A stretch of DNA of 64,000 nucleotides. It comes from an uncultured Thalassolituus sp. (lineage in GTDB: Bacteria > Pseudomonadota > Gammaproteobacteria > Pseudomonadales > Oceanobacteraceae). The DNA is taken from assembly GCF_950066645.1 (NCBI RefSeq), contig NZ_CATMFB010000004.1, forward strand, positions 181,718 to 245,717. The letters are read 5' to 3'. The position numbers and the translations under genes are program-made. Below, piece by piece: positions 55,815-64,000 of this stretch (position 1 is its first letter; each line of letters begins with the position of its first letter). The notes beneath the pieces are model-generated. The model was not told the DNA's origin and ran no database searches. It saw only the letters and a program-made list of their open reading frames with translations.

Positions 55815-57110
55815 TTATTCCGGAGACCGGCCAACGCCACGATAGATAAACCCACCGCGCTGCAGGCTTTCGCCGTCGTACTGGTTACGCCCATCAACGA
55901 TGAAAGGGCGTTTCATCAGCTTGGCCATCGCATTGAAGTCCGGCTGACGGAATGGTTTACATTCTGTCATAAGAACGAGGGCATCTGCATCTGGCAGAGC
56001 GTCATATTGATGTCCGGCAAAAATAACGCGACCGGCATCATCGCCCAACTCCAGACGCGCATTGGTCATTGCCAAAGGATCATACGCCGAGACAACAGCC
56101 CCTGCAGCAAGCAGCTGACGAATCAATACAATTGATGGGGATGCTGCCACATCGTCTGTTTCCGGACGAAATGCGAGCCCCCATATGGCTATCTTACTTC
56201 CTTCGAGATTGCCCAGCTCACGACTGAGCTGCTTAAGCGCCCAATCGCCCTGGCGACGATTACGCTCGGCGACAGCACTCAACAGCACCATATCAACGCC
56301 TGCCTGCTGGCCAGCCTCAATCAGAGTGCTGACATCCCGTGGCAAGCCAACGCCACCATACCCAACACCGGGATACAGATAGGCATAACCAATTCGTTGA
56401 TCTGAGCCTATTCCGCGACGGACATTTTCCATATCCGCGCCGCAGGTTTCAGCCAGCGCAGAAATCTCGTTCATCAGTGAGACACGTGTTGCCAGCATGG
56501 CGCTGGTCGCATACCTCGCCAGTTCGGCATCTCTGATGCCCATAAACATCAGACGGTCATGCTGTCGACTGAATGGTTTAAACAGCTCAGACATGGCGGC
56601 ACGCGCATTGTGCCCTGCGACACCAAGGACAATCCGGTCAGGGCGCATAAAATCTTCTATCGCCATCCCCTCTTTGAGAAACTCAGGATTAGCAACGACA
56701 TCCACCTCGAAACTCAGTCCGCGTTCCGCGACCTCATAATTAACAATCCTGCAGATTTCCTCAGTCGTACCAATCTGACAAGCCAGGCGGTTAACAATAA
56801 CGACAGGGCGCGTGATTGTGCGGCCAATCGTCGTGGCAATATCCGCAGCACTCACCTTCTCCTTCTCAGAAAAAGCAAGAATCAGAATATCAGCATCGGC
56901 AAGTGCGACATCGGCGTCAGTGGTAAACAATAGGCGACCGGCCTTAGCATTAGACTCAAGCATACCCAGGAGCCCAGGCTCATAAAAAGGGAGTCCCCCG
57001 GAGATATCCGTTGGTTCAAAACTGAAGTGTGTTATGAGGTTGCCCATTTCAGCAAAACAGGCAGAGTTGACCAGTGCAGCATACCCGGCCCCAGCGACAG
57101 AAACTTTCAA
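55815..57110 (-). CDS. UDP-glucose dehydrogenase-like protein with replaced catalytic residues
   Basis: 431 residues from TTG 57110, preceded by AGGAAA; the open frame extends 42 codons upstream without a ribosome site. The whole UGD fold is present: Rossmann start (VSVAGAGYAALVNSACFAEM), PFYEPGL, NPEFLKEG, IGSDQRIGYAYLYPG and a C-terminal UDP-binding domain. The active-site Cys of GGSCFPKD is Gly255 here (GGVGLPRD). By alignment from memory, the catalytic Lys is Arg199, the Asn is Ser203 (RYATSAM), the Thr of STVP is replaced, and the UDP-site Lys is Arg315. Hence probably a non-catalytic homologue. It is the first gene of the gspE-M unit. Confidence 0.85.
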   Translation of the reverse strand: MKVSVAGAGYAALVNSACFAEMGNLITHFSFEPTDISGGLPFYEPGLLGMLESNAKAGRLLFTTDADVALADADILILAFSEKEKVSAADIATTIGRTITRPVVIVNRLACQIGTTEEICRIVNYEVAERGLSFEVDVVANPEFLKEGMAIEDFMRPDRIVLGVAGHNARAAMSELFKPFSRQHDRLMFMGIRDAELARYATSAMLATRVSLMNEISALAETCGADMENVRRGIGSDQRIGYAYLYPGVGYGGVGLPRDVSTLIEAGQQAGVDMVLLSAVAERNRRQGDWALKQLSRELGNLEGSKIAIWGLAFRPETDDVAASPSIVLIRQLLAAGAVVSAYDPLAMTNARLELGDDAGRVIFAGHQYDALPDADALVLMTECKPFRQPDFNAMAKLMKRPFIVDGRNQYDGESLQRGGFIYRGVGRSPE

Positions 57111-57246
57111 AGTGATTTCCTTTTCCGATATTTTACGATGCTCAGAGATTCTGCAACCTGTTGTTTTTATATGAAAAAGCTTAGCGCTCCGGGCAGAACA
57201 GACGACGTAAGTTACCTTATTACCAAAAAATGACAACTGAATGACA

Positions 57247-57273
57247 TAAAAAAAGCCCGGGCAATGCCGGGCT
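57247..57273 (-). terminator. Terminator after etfA
   Basis: Stem AAGCCCGG/CCGGGCTT with a 6-base loop. On the minus strand it is followed by TTTTTTT, downstream of the etfA stop. Confidence 0.85.
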
Positions 57274-57298
57274 TCCTTCAGATCAGGTTCTGATCAGA

Positions 57299-58228
57299 TC
57301 AGAGTGCAGATTCCAGCTCTGGAATCGCATCAAACAGATCTGCAACCAGACCGTAGTCTGCAACCTGGAAGATAGGCGCTTCTTCGTCTTTGTTGATAGC
57401 AACAATAACTTTAGAGTCCTTCATACCTGCCAGGTGCTGAATGGCACCAGAGATACCAACAGCAACATACAGATCAGGAGCGACGATCTTACCGGTCTGA
57501 CCAACCTGCATGTCGTTTGGAACGAAACCAGCGTCAACCGCAGCACGTGAAGCGCCAACCGCAGCACCGATCTTGTCAGCAACTTTGTACAGAATTTCAA
57601 AGTTGTCGCCATTGCCCATGCCGCGACCACCAGAAATAACAACCTTAGCGGCAGTCAGCTCTGGACGATCAGACTTGGCCAGCTCTTCGCTAGCGAACGC
57701 AGAAACACCTGCATTCTTAACAACATCAGAAGACTCTACAGATGCAGAACCGCCCTCTGCCGCAGCGGCATCAAAGCCAGTCGCACGAACAGTCAGAACT
57801 TTGATAGCGTCGGACGATTTCACAGTGGCAATCGCATTGCCAGCGTAAATAGGACGAACAAAGGTATCAGCCGCCTCAACACCGATCACTTCAGAGATCA
57901 TGTTTACATCAAGCAGAGCCGCTGCACGTGGCAGGAAATCCTTACCAGTTGTCGTTGCTGCAGCAAGGATGTGGGTGTAACCCTTACCAAGCTCAGCCAC
58001 CAGGTCGCCCATGTTCTCAGCAAGCTGGTACTCATAAGCGTCGTTGTCAGCAACGATCACTTTGCTTACGCCGGCAACTTTAGCAGCGGCTTCAGCGGCA
58101 GCGCCACAACCTTTGCCAGCAACCAGTACGTCAATGTCGCCACCAATTGCTGCTGCAGCAGTAATGGTGTTCAGAGTAGCGCCTTTCAGAGTGGCGTTAT
58201 CGTGTTCTGCAATTACAAGGATAGACAT
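57299..58228 (-). CDS. etfA: Electron transfer flavoprotein alpha subunit
   Basis: 309 residues, FAD-binding subunit. N-terminal [11 protein letters not shown] and the C-terminal FAD motif region with [27 protein letters not shown], and [10 protein letters not shown]. Accepts electrons from acyl-CoA dehydrogenases and others. 14 bases after etfB. Confidence 0.97.
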   Translation of the reverse strand: MSILVIAEHDNATLKGATLNTITAAAAIGGDIDVLVAGKGCGAAAEAAAKVAGVSKVIVADNDAYEYQLAENMGDLVAELGKGYTHILAAATTTGKDFLPRAAALLDVNMISEVIGVEAADTFVRPIYAGNAIATVKSSDAIKVLTVRATGFDAAAAEGGSASVESSDVVKNAGVSAFASEELAKSDRPELTAAKVVISGGRGMGNGDNFEILYKVADKIGAAVGASRAAVDAGFVPNDMQVGQTGKIVAPDLYVAVGISGAIQHLAGMKDSKVIVAINKDEEAPIFQVADYGLVADLFDAIPELESAL

Positions 58229-58242
58229 TACACAGACCTCTC

Positions 58243-58992
58243 TCAGAGCACTTTGGCTTCGTTTTTCAGTTTTTCGACCAGCTCAGAAACGCTGCCGACC
58301 TTAATACCAGCAGAACGCTCAGCTGGTGGAGTCACCTTGACCAGAGACAGGGAAGATTTAACTTCTACACCCAGATCTGCAGGAGACATAGTATCCAGAG
58401 GCTTACGCTTCGCCTTCATGATGTTTGGCAGAGAAGCATAACGTGGCTCGTTCAGACGCAGGTCAGTAGTCACGATTGCTGGCAGAGACAGAGCAACAGT
58501 ACGCAGACCGCCATCGATTTCACGAGTTACGTTAACCTTGTCACCATCAACTGCAACTTCAGAGGCGAAGGTGCCCTGTGGCATGCTCGTCAGTGCGCCC
58601 AGCATCTGACCAGTCTGGTTGTTGTCGCTATCGATGGTCTGTTTACCCATCAGAACGATCTGAGGCTGCTCTTTCTCAACAACGCCTTTCAGCAGCTTAG
58701 CTACCGTCAGTGGCTCGAGCTTTTCTTCAGTCTCGATCAGAATGCCGCGGTCTGCACCCAGAGCCAGTGCAGTACGAATCTGCTCCTGCGCTACTTTAGG
58801 ACCGATAGACACAACCACTACTTCAGTGGCAACGCCCTTTTCTTTCAGGCGCACAGCTTCTTCAACGGCAATTTCACAAAATGGGTTCATAGCCATTTTG
58901 ACGTTAGTCAGATCAACATCAGAGTTGTCTGCTTTCACGCGAACCTTAACGTTGTAGTCGATTACGCGTTTTACAGCGACAAGAACCTTCAT
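58243..58992 (-). CDS. etfB: Electron transfer flavoprotein beta subunit
   Basis: 249 residues. [20 protein letters not shown] start and the recognition-loop signature [19 protein letters not shown] and [20 protein letters not shown]. Forms the ETF heterodimer with EtfA. GAGGA ribosome site, and a clear upstream promoter. Confidence 0.97.
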   Translation of the reverse strand: MKVLVAVKRVIDYNVKVRVKADNSDVDLTNVKMAMNPFCEIAVEEAVRLKEKGVATEVVVVSIGPKVAQEQIRTALALGADRGILIETEEKLEPLTVAKLLKGVVEKEQPQIVLMGKQTIDSDNNQTGQMLGALTSMPQGTFASEVAVDGDKVNVTREIDGGLRTVALSLPAIVTTDLRLNEPRYASLPNIMKAKRKPLDTMSPADLGVEVKSSLSLVKVTPPAERSAGIKVGSVSELVEKLKNEAKVL

Positions 58993-59085
58993 AGATTCCT
59001 CGTATTTCTCTAGTGGATGAAAAAAGGGTGTTCAGGGGACCGTAAGATAAAACGTCACGCACACGTACCCTTTCCAGCGCGCAAC

Positions 59086-59114
59086 ATTATTCGGATTGTG
59101 TCACTTCAGGTCAA
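59086..59114 (-). promoter_or_regulatory. etfBA promoter
   Basis: Minus strand TTGACC (59114-59109), 17 bp, AATAAT (59091-59086), about 94 bases before etfB. It gives a leader of roughly 87 bases. Confidence 0.65.
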
Positions 59115-59176
59115 GCTCACCCTCACCCAAACCCTGACAAATACCCCTATGACAGCCAGTTTTCCTGTGAAATCAG

Positions 59177-59204
59177 TTGCCTGACCGTAGTCACATCGTA
59201 TAAT
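59177..59204 (+). promoter_or_regulatory. ETF-QO promoter
   Basis: TTGCCT, 16 bp, perfect TATAAT, about 120 bases before the start codon. Together with the etfB promoter it fills the 332-base divergent gap, in which no other gene is seen. Confidence 0.7.
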
Positions 59205-59324
59205 GGCGGGCATTTTTCGTCCCTCCTGACCGGCCGGTAACAGCTACCTGCAGTGGTTTTGGCAGTGGTTTTATAATGTCCGCAATATGCGGCACCTCCC
59301 AGCGTGATTTGAGGAGATCATCCT

Positions 59325-60965
59325 ATGCAACGTGATGTAATGGAGTACGACGTAGTCATCGTCGGTGGCGGCCCATCTGGCCTCGCCACGGCTTGTCGTA
59401 TCAAGCAACTGGCCGAAGAAGCAGGCCAGGAACTGTCTGTATGCCTGGTAGAGAAAGGCTCTGAGATCGGTGCGCACATTCTCTCTGGTGCCGTAATCGA
59501 AGACCGCGCCCTGACTGAACTCTTCCCTAACTGGAAAGAAATGGGCGCACCACTCAACACGGCTGTTAAGGGTGATGAAGTCTATTTCCTGACCTCTCAG
59601 GAGAAGTCAGTAAAAAGTCCTCACTGGGCTATTCCAAAGCCAATGCACAACGACGGTAACTACATCGTATCACTGGGCAACGTTTGCCGCTGGCTGGGCG
59701 AGCAGGCTGAGGCACTGGGCGTTGAAATCTACCCAGGATTCCCTGCCGCCTCCCTGATCATCGAAGAAGATACTGTTAAAGGTATCATCACTGGCGACAT
59801 GGGTGTCAGCCATGACGGCACTCAGCGGGACGACTACGTACCAGGCATGGAGCTGCGCGCCAAATACACCGTATTTGCAGAGGGCTGCCGTGGCCACCTG
59901 GGCAAAGAACTGATTGCAAAATTCAACCTGGATGCAGGCAAAGATCCACAGCACTACGGCATTGGCATCAAAGAACTGTGGGACATCGATCCAGCCAAAC
60001 ACCAGGAAGGTCTCGTACTGCACGGTGCGGGCTGGCCACTGAGCGAGTCTGGCTCTACCGGTGGTTTCTTCCTGTATCACGCAGAGAACAACCAGGTGGT
60101 TGTCGGCCTGATTACCGATCTGTCTTATAGCAACCCTCACGTCAGTCCATTTGACGAATTCCAGCGTATGAAACACCACCCAGTGCTGGCTCAGTATCTC
60201 GAAGGTGGCAAGCGTGTTTCATACGGAGCGCGCGCAATCGCTAAGGGCGGTCTGAACTGCCTGCCTAAGATGACCTTTCCGGGCGGCCTCATCGTTGGCT
60301 GTGACGCCGGCACACTGAACTTCGCCAAAATCAAAGGCACCCACACTGCAATGAAGAGCGGCATCGTTGCTGCAGAAGAAATCTTCAAGGCAGTGCAGGC
60401 TGAGCGCGCTAACGACGAAATCGTCGAATTCACCGCTGCCTTTGAAGCCTCCTGGGCGTGGGAAGAACTGCACCGCAGCCGCAACTTCGGCCCGGCAATG
60501 CACAAGTTCGGTACTTTTGGCGGTGCAGCGTTCAACTTCATCGACCAGAACATCTTCCCAATTCCGGTGACCCTGCACGACAAGACTGCAGACCACGCCA
60601 TGCTGAAGCCAGCGTCAGAATGCAAGAAGATCGACTATCCGAAGCCTGACGGCAAACTCAGCTTTGACAAGCTTGGCTCGGTCTTCATCGGTAACGTCAA
60701 CCACGCAGAAGATCAGCCTTGCCATCTGAAGCTGAAGGATGACTCTATCCCTCTGTCTCAGAATCTTCCTAAGTTCGATGAACCTGCGCAGCGCTACTGC
60801 CCTGCGGGTGTTTATGAAGTTGTTGAAGACGAAAACGGTAAGCGCTTCCAGATCAACTCTCAGAACTGCGTTCACTGCAAGACCTGCGATATCAAAGATC
60901 CTGCACAGAACATCACCTGGGTGACTCCGGAAGGTACTGGCGGCCCGAACTATCCGAACATGTAA
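59325..60965 (+). CDS. Electron-transfer flavoprotein:ubiquinone oxidoreductase
   Basis: 546 residues. FAD motif VVIVGGGPSGLATACRIKQL, the ubiquinone-binding middle part (GAHILSGAVIEDRAL, PGGLIVGCDAGTLN), and a C-terminal 4Fe-4S domain with Cys in YCPAGVYE and NCVHCKTCDIKDP. Passes electrons from ETF to the quinone pool at the inner membrane. GAGGAG ribosome site. Divergent from etfBA, its electron donor. Confidence 0.97.
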   Translation: MQRDVMEYDVVIVGGGPSGLATACRIKQLAEEAGQELSVCLVEKGSEIGAHILSGAVIEDRALTELFPNWKEMGAPLNTAVKGDEVYFLTSQEKSVKSPHWAIPKPMHNDGNYIVSLGNVCRWLGEQAEALGVEIYPGFPAASLIIEEDTVKGIITGDMGVSHDGTQRDDYVPGMELRAKYTVFAEGCRGHLGKELIAKFNLDAGKDPQHYGIGIKELWDIDPAKHQEGLVLHGAGWPLSESGSTGGFFLYHAENNQVVVGLITDLSYSNPHVSPFDEFQRMKHHPVLAQYLEGGKRVSYGARAIAKGGLNCLPKMTFPGGLIVGCDAGTLNFAKIKGTHTAMKSGIVAAEEIFKAVQAERANDEIVEFTAAFEASWAWEELHRSRNFGPAMHKFGTFGGAAFNFIDQNIFPIPVTLHDKTADHAMLKPASECKKIDYPKPDGKLSFDKLGSVFIGNVNHAEDQPCHLKLKDDSIPLSQNLPKFDEPAQRYCPAGVYEVVEDENGKRFQINSQNCVHCKTCDIKDPAQNITWVTPEGTGGPNYPNM

Positions 60966-60980
60966 GCTTCGGATTGGTAT

Positions 60981-61009
60981 AAAAAAGGAGCCAATCGGCT
61001 CCTTTTTTA
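60981..61009 (+). terminator. Terminator after ETF-QO
   Basis: AAGGAGCC-AAT-GGCTCCTT flanked by A and T runs. Confidence 0.88.
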
Positions 61010-61031
61010 TAGCACGTCAAACTGAAGACAT

Positions 61032-61058
61032 AAAAAAACCCGCCGAAGCGGGTTTTTT
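61032..61058. terminator. Bidirectional terminator
   Basis: AAAAAAACCCGC-CGAA-GCGGGTTTTTT, shared by ETF-QO and the convergent secreted-protein gene. Confidence 0.85.
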
Positions 61059-61067
61059 CATGTCAGA

Positions 61068-61946
61068 TCAATCGTGACCTGCAACCCGAATAGCAATGTT
61101 ACTCAGGTTAAGATCATCAATCGCGACCCGACCAATGGCTCCATCACCAACAGTAACGGAAGCGAGGTCGATATCCATGATGTTTGCATCAAGTATCGCG
61201 CCCGGACGGAAATCAAATACCACTCCGCCTTCTGCATCCGCATACATATCAACAAACAGTTGAGTAACGCGGCGACTCGCAGGAACGTTATTCCCCAACA
61301 CAGCCTTCTGCTCAAGATATTGACTGCCTGCAACTACGGCATTCTCAATCTTAAGACCGAGCGACGATGAAGCATCGATATCGAGATCCTCGATACCGAA
61401 CTCGGTAACCATACGCAGATTGGTGTAATTCTGAGTAGCACCATCAACAGTACGAGTACGGTTAGAAACATCCATATTAAAGTACAGCGCGCCACCGTAC
61501 ATAGAGATGCTATCAACCAGATTCACAGCACGATCACCATCTGAGTCGCGAGTAAAAATCGCGCCCGTGGATACGAGAAAATCAACAGGACAGGCGCTAC
61601 CACAGGTAGACACACCGCCAATTGACAGATCGCCGTTAGAAGCAGCATCAATAGAGAAGGTGAAAGCATCGATACGACTGGTGTTATTGGATACAGGCTG
61701 ACCGAACAGTCGGTTACGACCTTCACCACCACCCAGATGCAGATCCTGAATAACAACACTACCGCCATCTGTAGCGTCAGTATCCACGTAGATAATCTCA
61801 CCAATGTCGATTTCAACATCCAGCGCGATATCGATACCACCCTGACCAGTCACAGCGTGAAGGTCGTATTCGGAAAGTGGCTGAAGCTCGGCTTGTGCTG
61901 ACAGGGACGCGGCAAGTACGCATGAAGCAAGAGTTATTTTTTTCAT
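61068..61946 (-). CDS. Secreted DUF6160-like protein
   Basis: 292 residues from ATG 61946 (GGAA five bases upstream). Signal peptide MKKITLASCVLAASLSAQA is followed by LQPLSEYDLHAVTGQGGIDI, the VTGQ-G-I motif shared by a family of secreted, beta-rich proteins in Oceanospirillales and relatives (DUF6160-like). The rest alternates Asp/Asn-rich turns and beta strands, with one Cys pair (CGSACPVD). Function unknown; surface or pilus-associated roles have been proposed for relatives. Family assignment is by motif memory. Confidence 0.65.
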   Translation of the reverse strand: MKKITLASCVLAASLSAQAELQPLSEYDLHAVTGQGGIDIALDVEIDIGEIIYVDTDATDGGSVVIQDLHLGGGEGRNRLFGQPVSNNTSRIDAFTFSIDAASNGDLSIGGVSTCGSACPVDFLVSTGAIFTRDSDGDRAVNLVDSISMYGGALYFNMDVSNRTRTVDGATQNYTNLRMVTEFGIEDLDIDASSSLGLKIENAVVAGSQYLEQKAVLGNNVPASRRVTQLFVDMYADAEGGVVFDFRPGAILDANIMDIDLASVTVGDGAIGRVAIDDLNLSNIAIRVAGHD

Positions 61947-62101
61947 GGTCATTCCGTGAGTTTTTATTGTGTTTTGCCAGTTTAGGGAGCGAATTTCACA
62001 CCCGCAACTACTTAACGCTCATTCTAACCAGTTGAAAAGAAAGAGCATCGCCAGATAGATACATAGCGAGCAAAGTGGCTCGCAATGTCTCATTGAAGAT
62101 G

Positions 62102-62629
62102 TCAATTCTCATCCAGAGGTATGACAAATGAGGCCCCCGACGAACAAACAACGGGGACCCCATCATTCCTGAACTCGATATATTCCACAAGTGAATAATA
62201 GGAGGACCGCTTAAATCGCGCAGTCAGGCCACTGGCCAGCTTAAGCAAAGGCAGCATTTCGCCATCAAGCTCAGAAAACTCAAGCTTTACCCCCCTTCCG
62301 AGAATTACCTCCTGCCCATTGCTGAGTACCGCAGTAATATCGCCATCAGATTCTTCAACCAGCAGAACATGAAGGGGGCAATCCTCTACCTGAATTTTCC
62401 ACTTCTCCACAGGGGTAACGAGATAAAACTCACCCTCCTCTTTTTTGAGGATACTGGCAAACAGGCGCACGAGGGCCTGACGCTTAATCTGACCTCCTTC
62501 ATGCCACCAGGTACCGTCCTTGCGGACCTGCATGTCCATGATGCCTGACAACGGAGGGTTCCAGCGCTCTACGGGCGGTAGTGACGCACCCTCAGAAATC
62601 CCCATCTGAGAAATAAGCGATTCCAGCAT
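62102..62629 (-). CDS. DUF1285 family protein
   Basis: 175 residues from ATG 62629, overlapping the stop of the radical SAM gene (TGATG); an upstream frame start is rejected. RWNPPLSGIMDMQVRKDGTWWHEGGQIKR-type N-terminal segment (key part MDMQVRKDGTWWHEG) and FYLVTPVEKWKIQVEDCP are the DUF1285 signatures. No known function; the coupled radical SAM gene is the best hint. Confidence 0.8.
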   Translation of the reverse strand: MLESLISQMGISEGASLPPVERWNPPLSGIMDMQVRKDGTWWHEGGQIKRQALVRLFASILKKEEGEFYLVTPVEKWKIQVEDCPLHVLLVEESDGDITAVLSNGQEVILGRGVKLEFSELDGEMLPLLKLASGLTARFKRSSYYSLVEYIEFRNDGVPVVCSSGASFVIPLDEN

Positions 62630-63525
62630 CAGAGCCCCCTTTGCCACTCCTGACGGAGTTTGATCTGCCCAGGACGAAGAATCGCCACCTCCAGCTCCTG
62701 AAGCAGCCTTTGCTTATCCACTCCAAGATTCCCACGCAGCGGCAGGTAGTTAGAAGCATGGTCACTGCGGAATACCGTATCAGTGAGCTCAAGAGTATCG
62801 ATAAAGCGATACAGCTCCTCAAAGAGAGCCTGTTGATCTGGCAACTGGTACACCTTTCCGATGCTTTCAAACCCCTGTTTCACTCTATCCTCTCCAAGAG
62901 GATAGCTGACGATAAGAGTCGAAAGAAAATCAGGCTGCGCCTCATTCATCAGTCGCGCAGAGTTAACGGCGTGCTGCTCACTCAGGGCCGCACCCCCCAT
63001 CCCATTGAGAACCATTACGGAAGTGGTGATTCCCGCACTTTTAAGCTTAAGCAGCGCCTCAAGGGTGGATTCGTATGTCTCTCCCTTACTGATCGCCTCA
63101 AGTACCTGATCATCACCACTCTCAGCGCCCACGTAGGCAATGCCCAACCCAAGCTCACGGAGGCGAGTCAGCTCATCGACAGATTTTTTGCGGATATTGC
63201 GCGGCAGGCAGTAAGCCCCAACGCGCTTAACCCAAGGCAGATGCTCACGAACAGCCAGCAGGATCATTTCAAGCTTGCGGACAGGCAACACCAGGGCGTC
63301 ACCATCCGCGAGAAATACCTTTTCGAACCGGGGGCCGATCGCCGCTGCAGAGCGGATCTCTTCGAGGATGTCATCATCAGACCGGGCCCTGAATTTCTTC
63401 TGGGACTGAGTGTACATGTCACAGAAAGTGCATTTATTCCAGGAGCACCCATTGGTCACCTGAAAAATCAGAGAGCGCCCCTCGCTGGGCGGACGAAATA
63501 CCGGATCAATATAGGTAGGAAACAT
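62629..63525 (-). CDS. Radical SAM protein (COG1032-like)
   Basis: 298 residues. 4Fe-4S/SAM motif NGCSWNKCTFCDMY has the spacing Cx4CxxC, as in COG1032-type members that start MFPTYIDPVFRPPSEG. GGAAL, LADGDALVL and VLNGMGGA lie along the barrel. GGGA ribosome site; it begins 34 bases after the tRNA-Leu 3' end, so it may be read from the tRNA promoter. Reaction unknown. Confidence 0.85.
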   Translation of the reverse strand: MFPTYIDPVFRPPSEGRSLIFQVTNGCSWNKCTFCDMYTQSQKKFRARSDDDILEEIRSAAAIGPRFEKVFLADGDALVLPVRKLEMILLAVREHLPWVKRVGAYCLPRNIRKKSVDELTRLRELGLGIAYVGAESGDDQVLEAISKGETYESTLEALLKLKSAGITTSVMVLNGMGGAALSEQHAVNSARLMNEAQPDFLSTLIVSYPLGEDRVKQGFESIGKVYQLPDQQALFEELYRFIDTLELTDTVFRSDHASNYLPLRGNLGVDKQRLLQELEVAILRPGQIKLRQEWQRGL

Positions 63526-63559
63526 GGCTATCCCGTTGAGAACTGGTGACAGAATGGCG

Positions 63560-63646
63560 TGGTGCCCGGAGCCGGAATTGAACCGGCACGACCTGAAGGT
63601 CGGGAGATTTTAAATCTCCTGTGTCTACCAATTCCACCATCCGGGC
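63560..63646 (-). tRNA. tRNA-Leu (TAA)
   Basis: 87 bases including an encoded CCA. Acceptor arms GCCCGGA/TCCGGGC, anticodon stem-loop GGAGATTTAAAATCTCC, long variable arm (CGACCTTCAGGTCG) and T arm GGTTCAATTCC. Third tRNA of the Gly-Cys-Leu group. Confidence 0.96.
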
Positions 63647-63700
63647 CTATCTTGCTGCCCAAAGGGGCATATCAATCCGATGATCACAAGATTGAAACAG

Positions 63701-63774
63701 TGGAGGCGCGAGCCGGAGTCGAACCGGCCTACGTGGATTTGCAATCCAGTGCATAACCGCTTTGCTATCGCGCC
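63701..63774 (-). tRNA. tRNA-Cys (GCA)
   Basis: 74 bases with encoded CCA. Acceptor GGCGCGA/TCGCGCC, anticodon loop ATTGCAAAT, T arm GGTTCGACTCC. Middle tRNA of the group. Confidence 0.96.
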
Positions 63775-63843
63775 TTAAAACATTGCAGGTCAGCTTTCAG
63801 CTGATGCGATTCAACCACGAGATGCAGTTGAACAGAATACTGT

Positions 63844-63888
63844 AGCGGGAAACGAGATCCGACTGGGCTGGCATTCCAGCTCGCGACC
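63844..63888 (-). pseudogene. Broken copy of tRNA-Gly with 17-base insert
   Basis: AGCGGGAAACGAGATCCGA (63844-63862) and CTCGCGACC (63880-63888) match the intact tRNA-Gly T arm and 3' half, with one mismatch in the first block. Between them sit 17 extra bases, CTGGGCTGGCATTCCAG. The other half is not recognisable. It lies between tRNA-Gly and tRNA-Cys. Confidence 0.75.
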
Positions 63889-63940
63889 GTGGTCGCTCCA
63901 GAGCAATCAATTTCTCACTTGTACATAACCAATTTGAAAT

Positions 63941-64000
63941 TGGAGCGGGAAACGAGATTCGAACTCGCGACCCCAACCTTGGCAAGGTTGTGCTCTACCA
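63941..64000 (-). tRNA. tRNA-Gly (GCC), truncated by window edge
   Basis: The 3' 60 bases with encoded CCA are visible. Anticodon loop CTTGCCAAG within CAACCTTGCCAAGGTTG, T arm GAGTTCGAATCTC. The 5' acceptor strand lies beyond position 64000. First of the Gly-Cys-Leu group, resembling glyW-cysT-leuZ. Confidence 0.93.

Noticed and set aside
55815..57110. Frame-shifted pseudogene explanation for the UGD-like gene
   Set aside because: The frame is intact over the family length with conserved non-catalytic motifs, so decay is unlikely.
62641..63549. 302-codon frame antisense to the radical SAM gene
   Set aside because: The minus strand carries the conserved cluster motif and coupling; the plus frame has none.
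63559..63756. 65-codon frame over the tRNA genes
   Set aside because: It reads through the antisense of tRNA-Leu and tRNA-Cys.

Overview
The window looks like chromosomal DNA from a marine gammaproteobacterium of the Oceanospirillales/Pseudomonas side of the class (Thalassolituus/Oleibacter-like is my best guess). The reasons are the order plsX-fabD-fabG-acpP-fabF-pabC-mltG-tmk-holB-pilZ with no fabH between plsX and fabD, the acnD-prpF form of the methylcitrate cycle, a TtpC-type TonB operon, and a chromosomal type II secretion operon. The genus is inferred from gene content and order, not from a database comparison. I see no insertion sequence, prophage or CRISPR array; one solitary tyrosine recombinase is present.

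Layout. 1-5500: propionate catabolism (prpC, acnD, prpF), with palindromic repeats in both intergenic gaps. 5600-9130: rne on the minus strand with a long 5' leader, divergent from rluC. 9128-20732: a long plus-strand housekeeping run (rluC, HAD phosphatase, sppA, yceD, rpmF, plsX, fabD, fabG, acpP, fabF, pabC, mltG, tmk, holB, pilZ) for rRNA modification, membrane lipid and fatty-acid synthesis, peptidoglycan processing and replication. 20773-25382: a small beta-barrel-like exported protein, a class V aminotransferase and an M16C metalloprotease. 25387-30124: six coupled genes for an energy-transduction system (DUF3450, TtpC-like, ExbB, ExbD, TonB, TPR). 30125-38789: xthA and thiI (minus), phaB, the recombinase, then a Na/Pi transporter, a beta-CASP nuclease and a LOG-like protein.

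38922-44044 looks accessory: an AraC regulator divergent from a Baeyer-Villiger-type monooxygenase and an esterase (ketone to ester to acid plus alcohol), then an alpha/beta hydrolase divergent from a TetR regulator with two 17-bp operator-like palindromes. 44158-46896 is rapA. 46917-57110 is one long minus-strand unit: a UDP-glucose-dehydrogenase-like gene whose catalytic residues are replaced, gspE-F-G-H-I-J-K-L-M, and gor. gspC and gspD are not in the window.

57299-60965 holds etfA/etfB and the divergent ETF-ubiquinone oxidoreductase, which pass electrons from acyl-CoA dehydrogenases to quinone. The right end carries a secreted DUF6160-like protein, a radical SAM protein with a DUF1285 protein, and a tRNA cluster read leftward (Gly-GCC cut by the window edge, a broken tRNA-Gly copy, Cys-GCA, Leu-TAA), which resembles the glyW-cysT-leuZ order.

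The strongest candidate for something undescribed is the apparently inactive UDP-glucose dehydrogenase homologue that heads the type II secretion operon.
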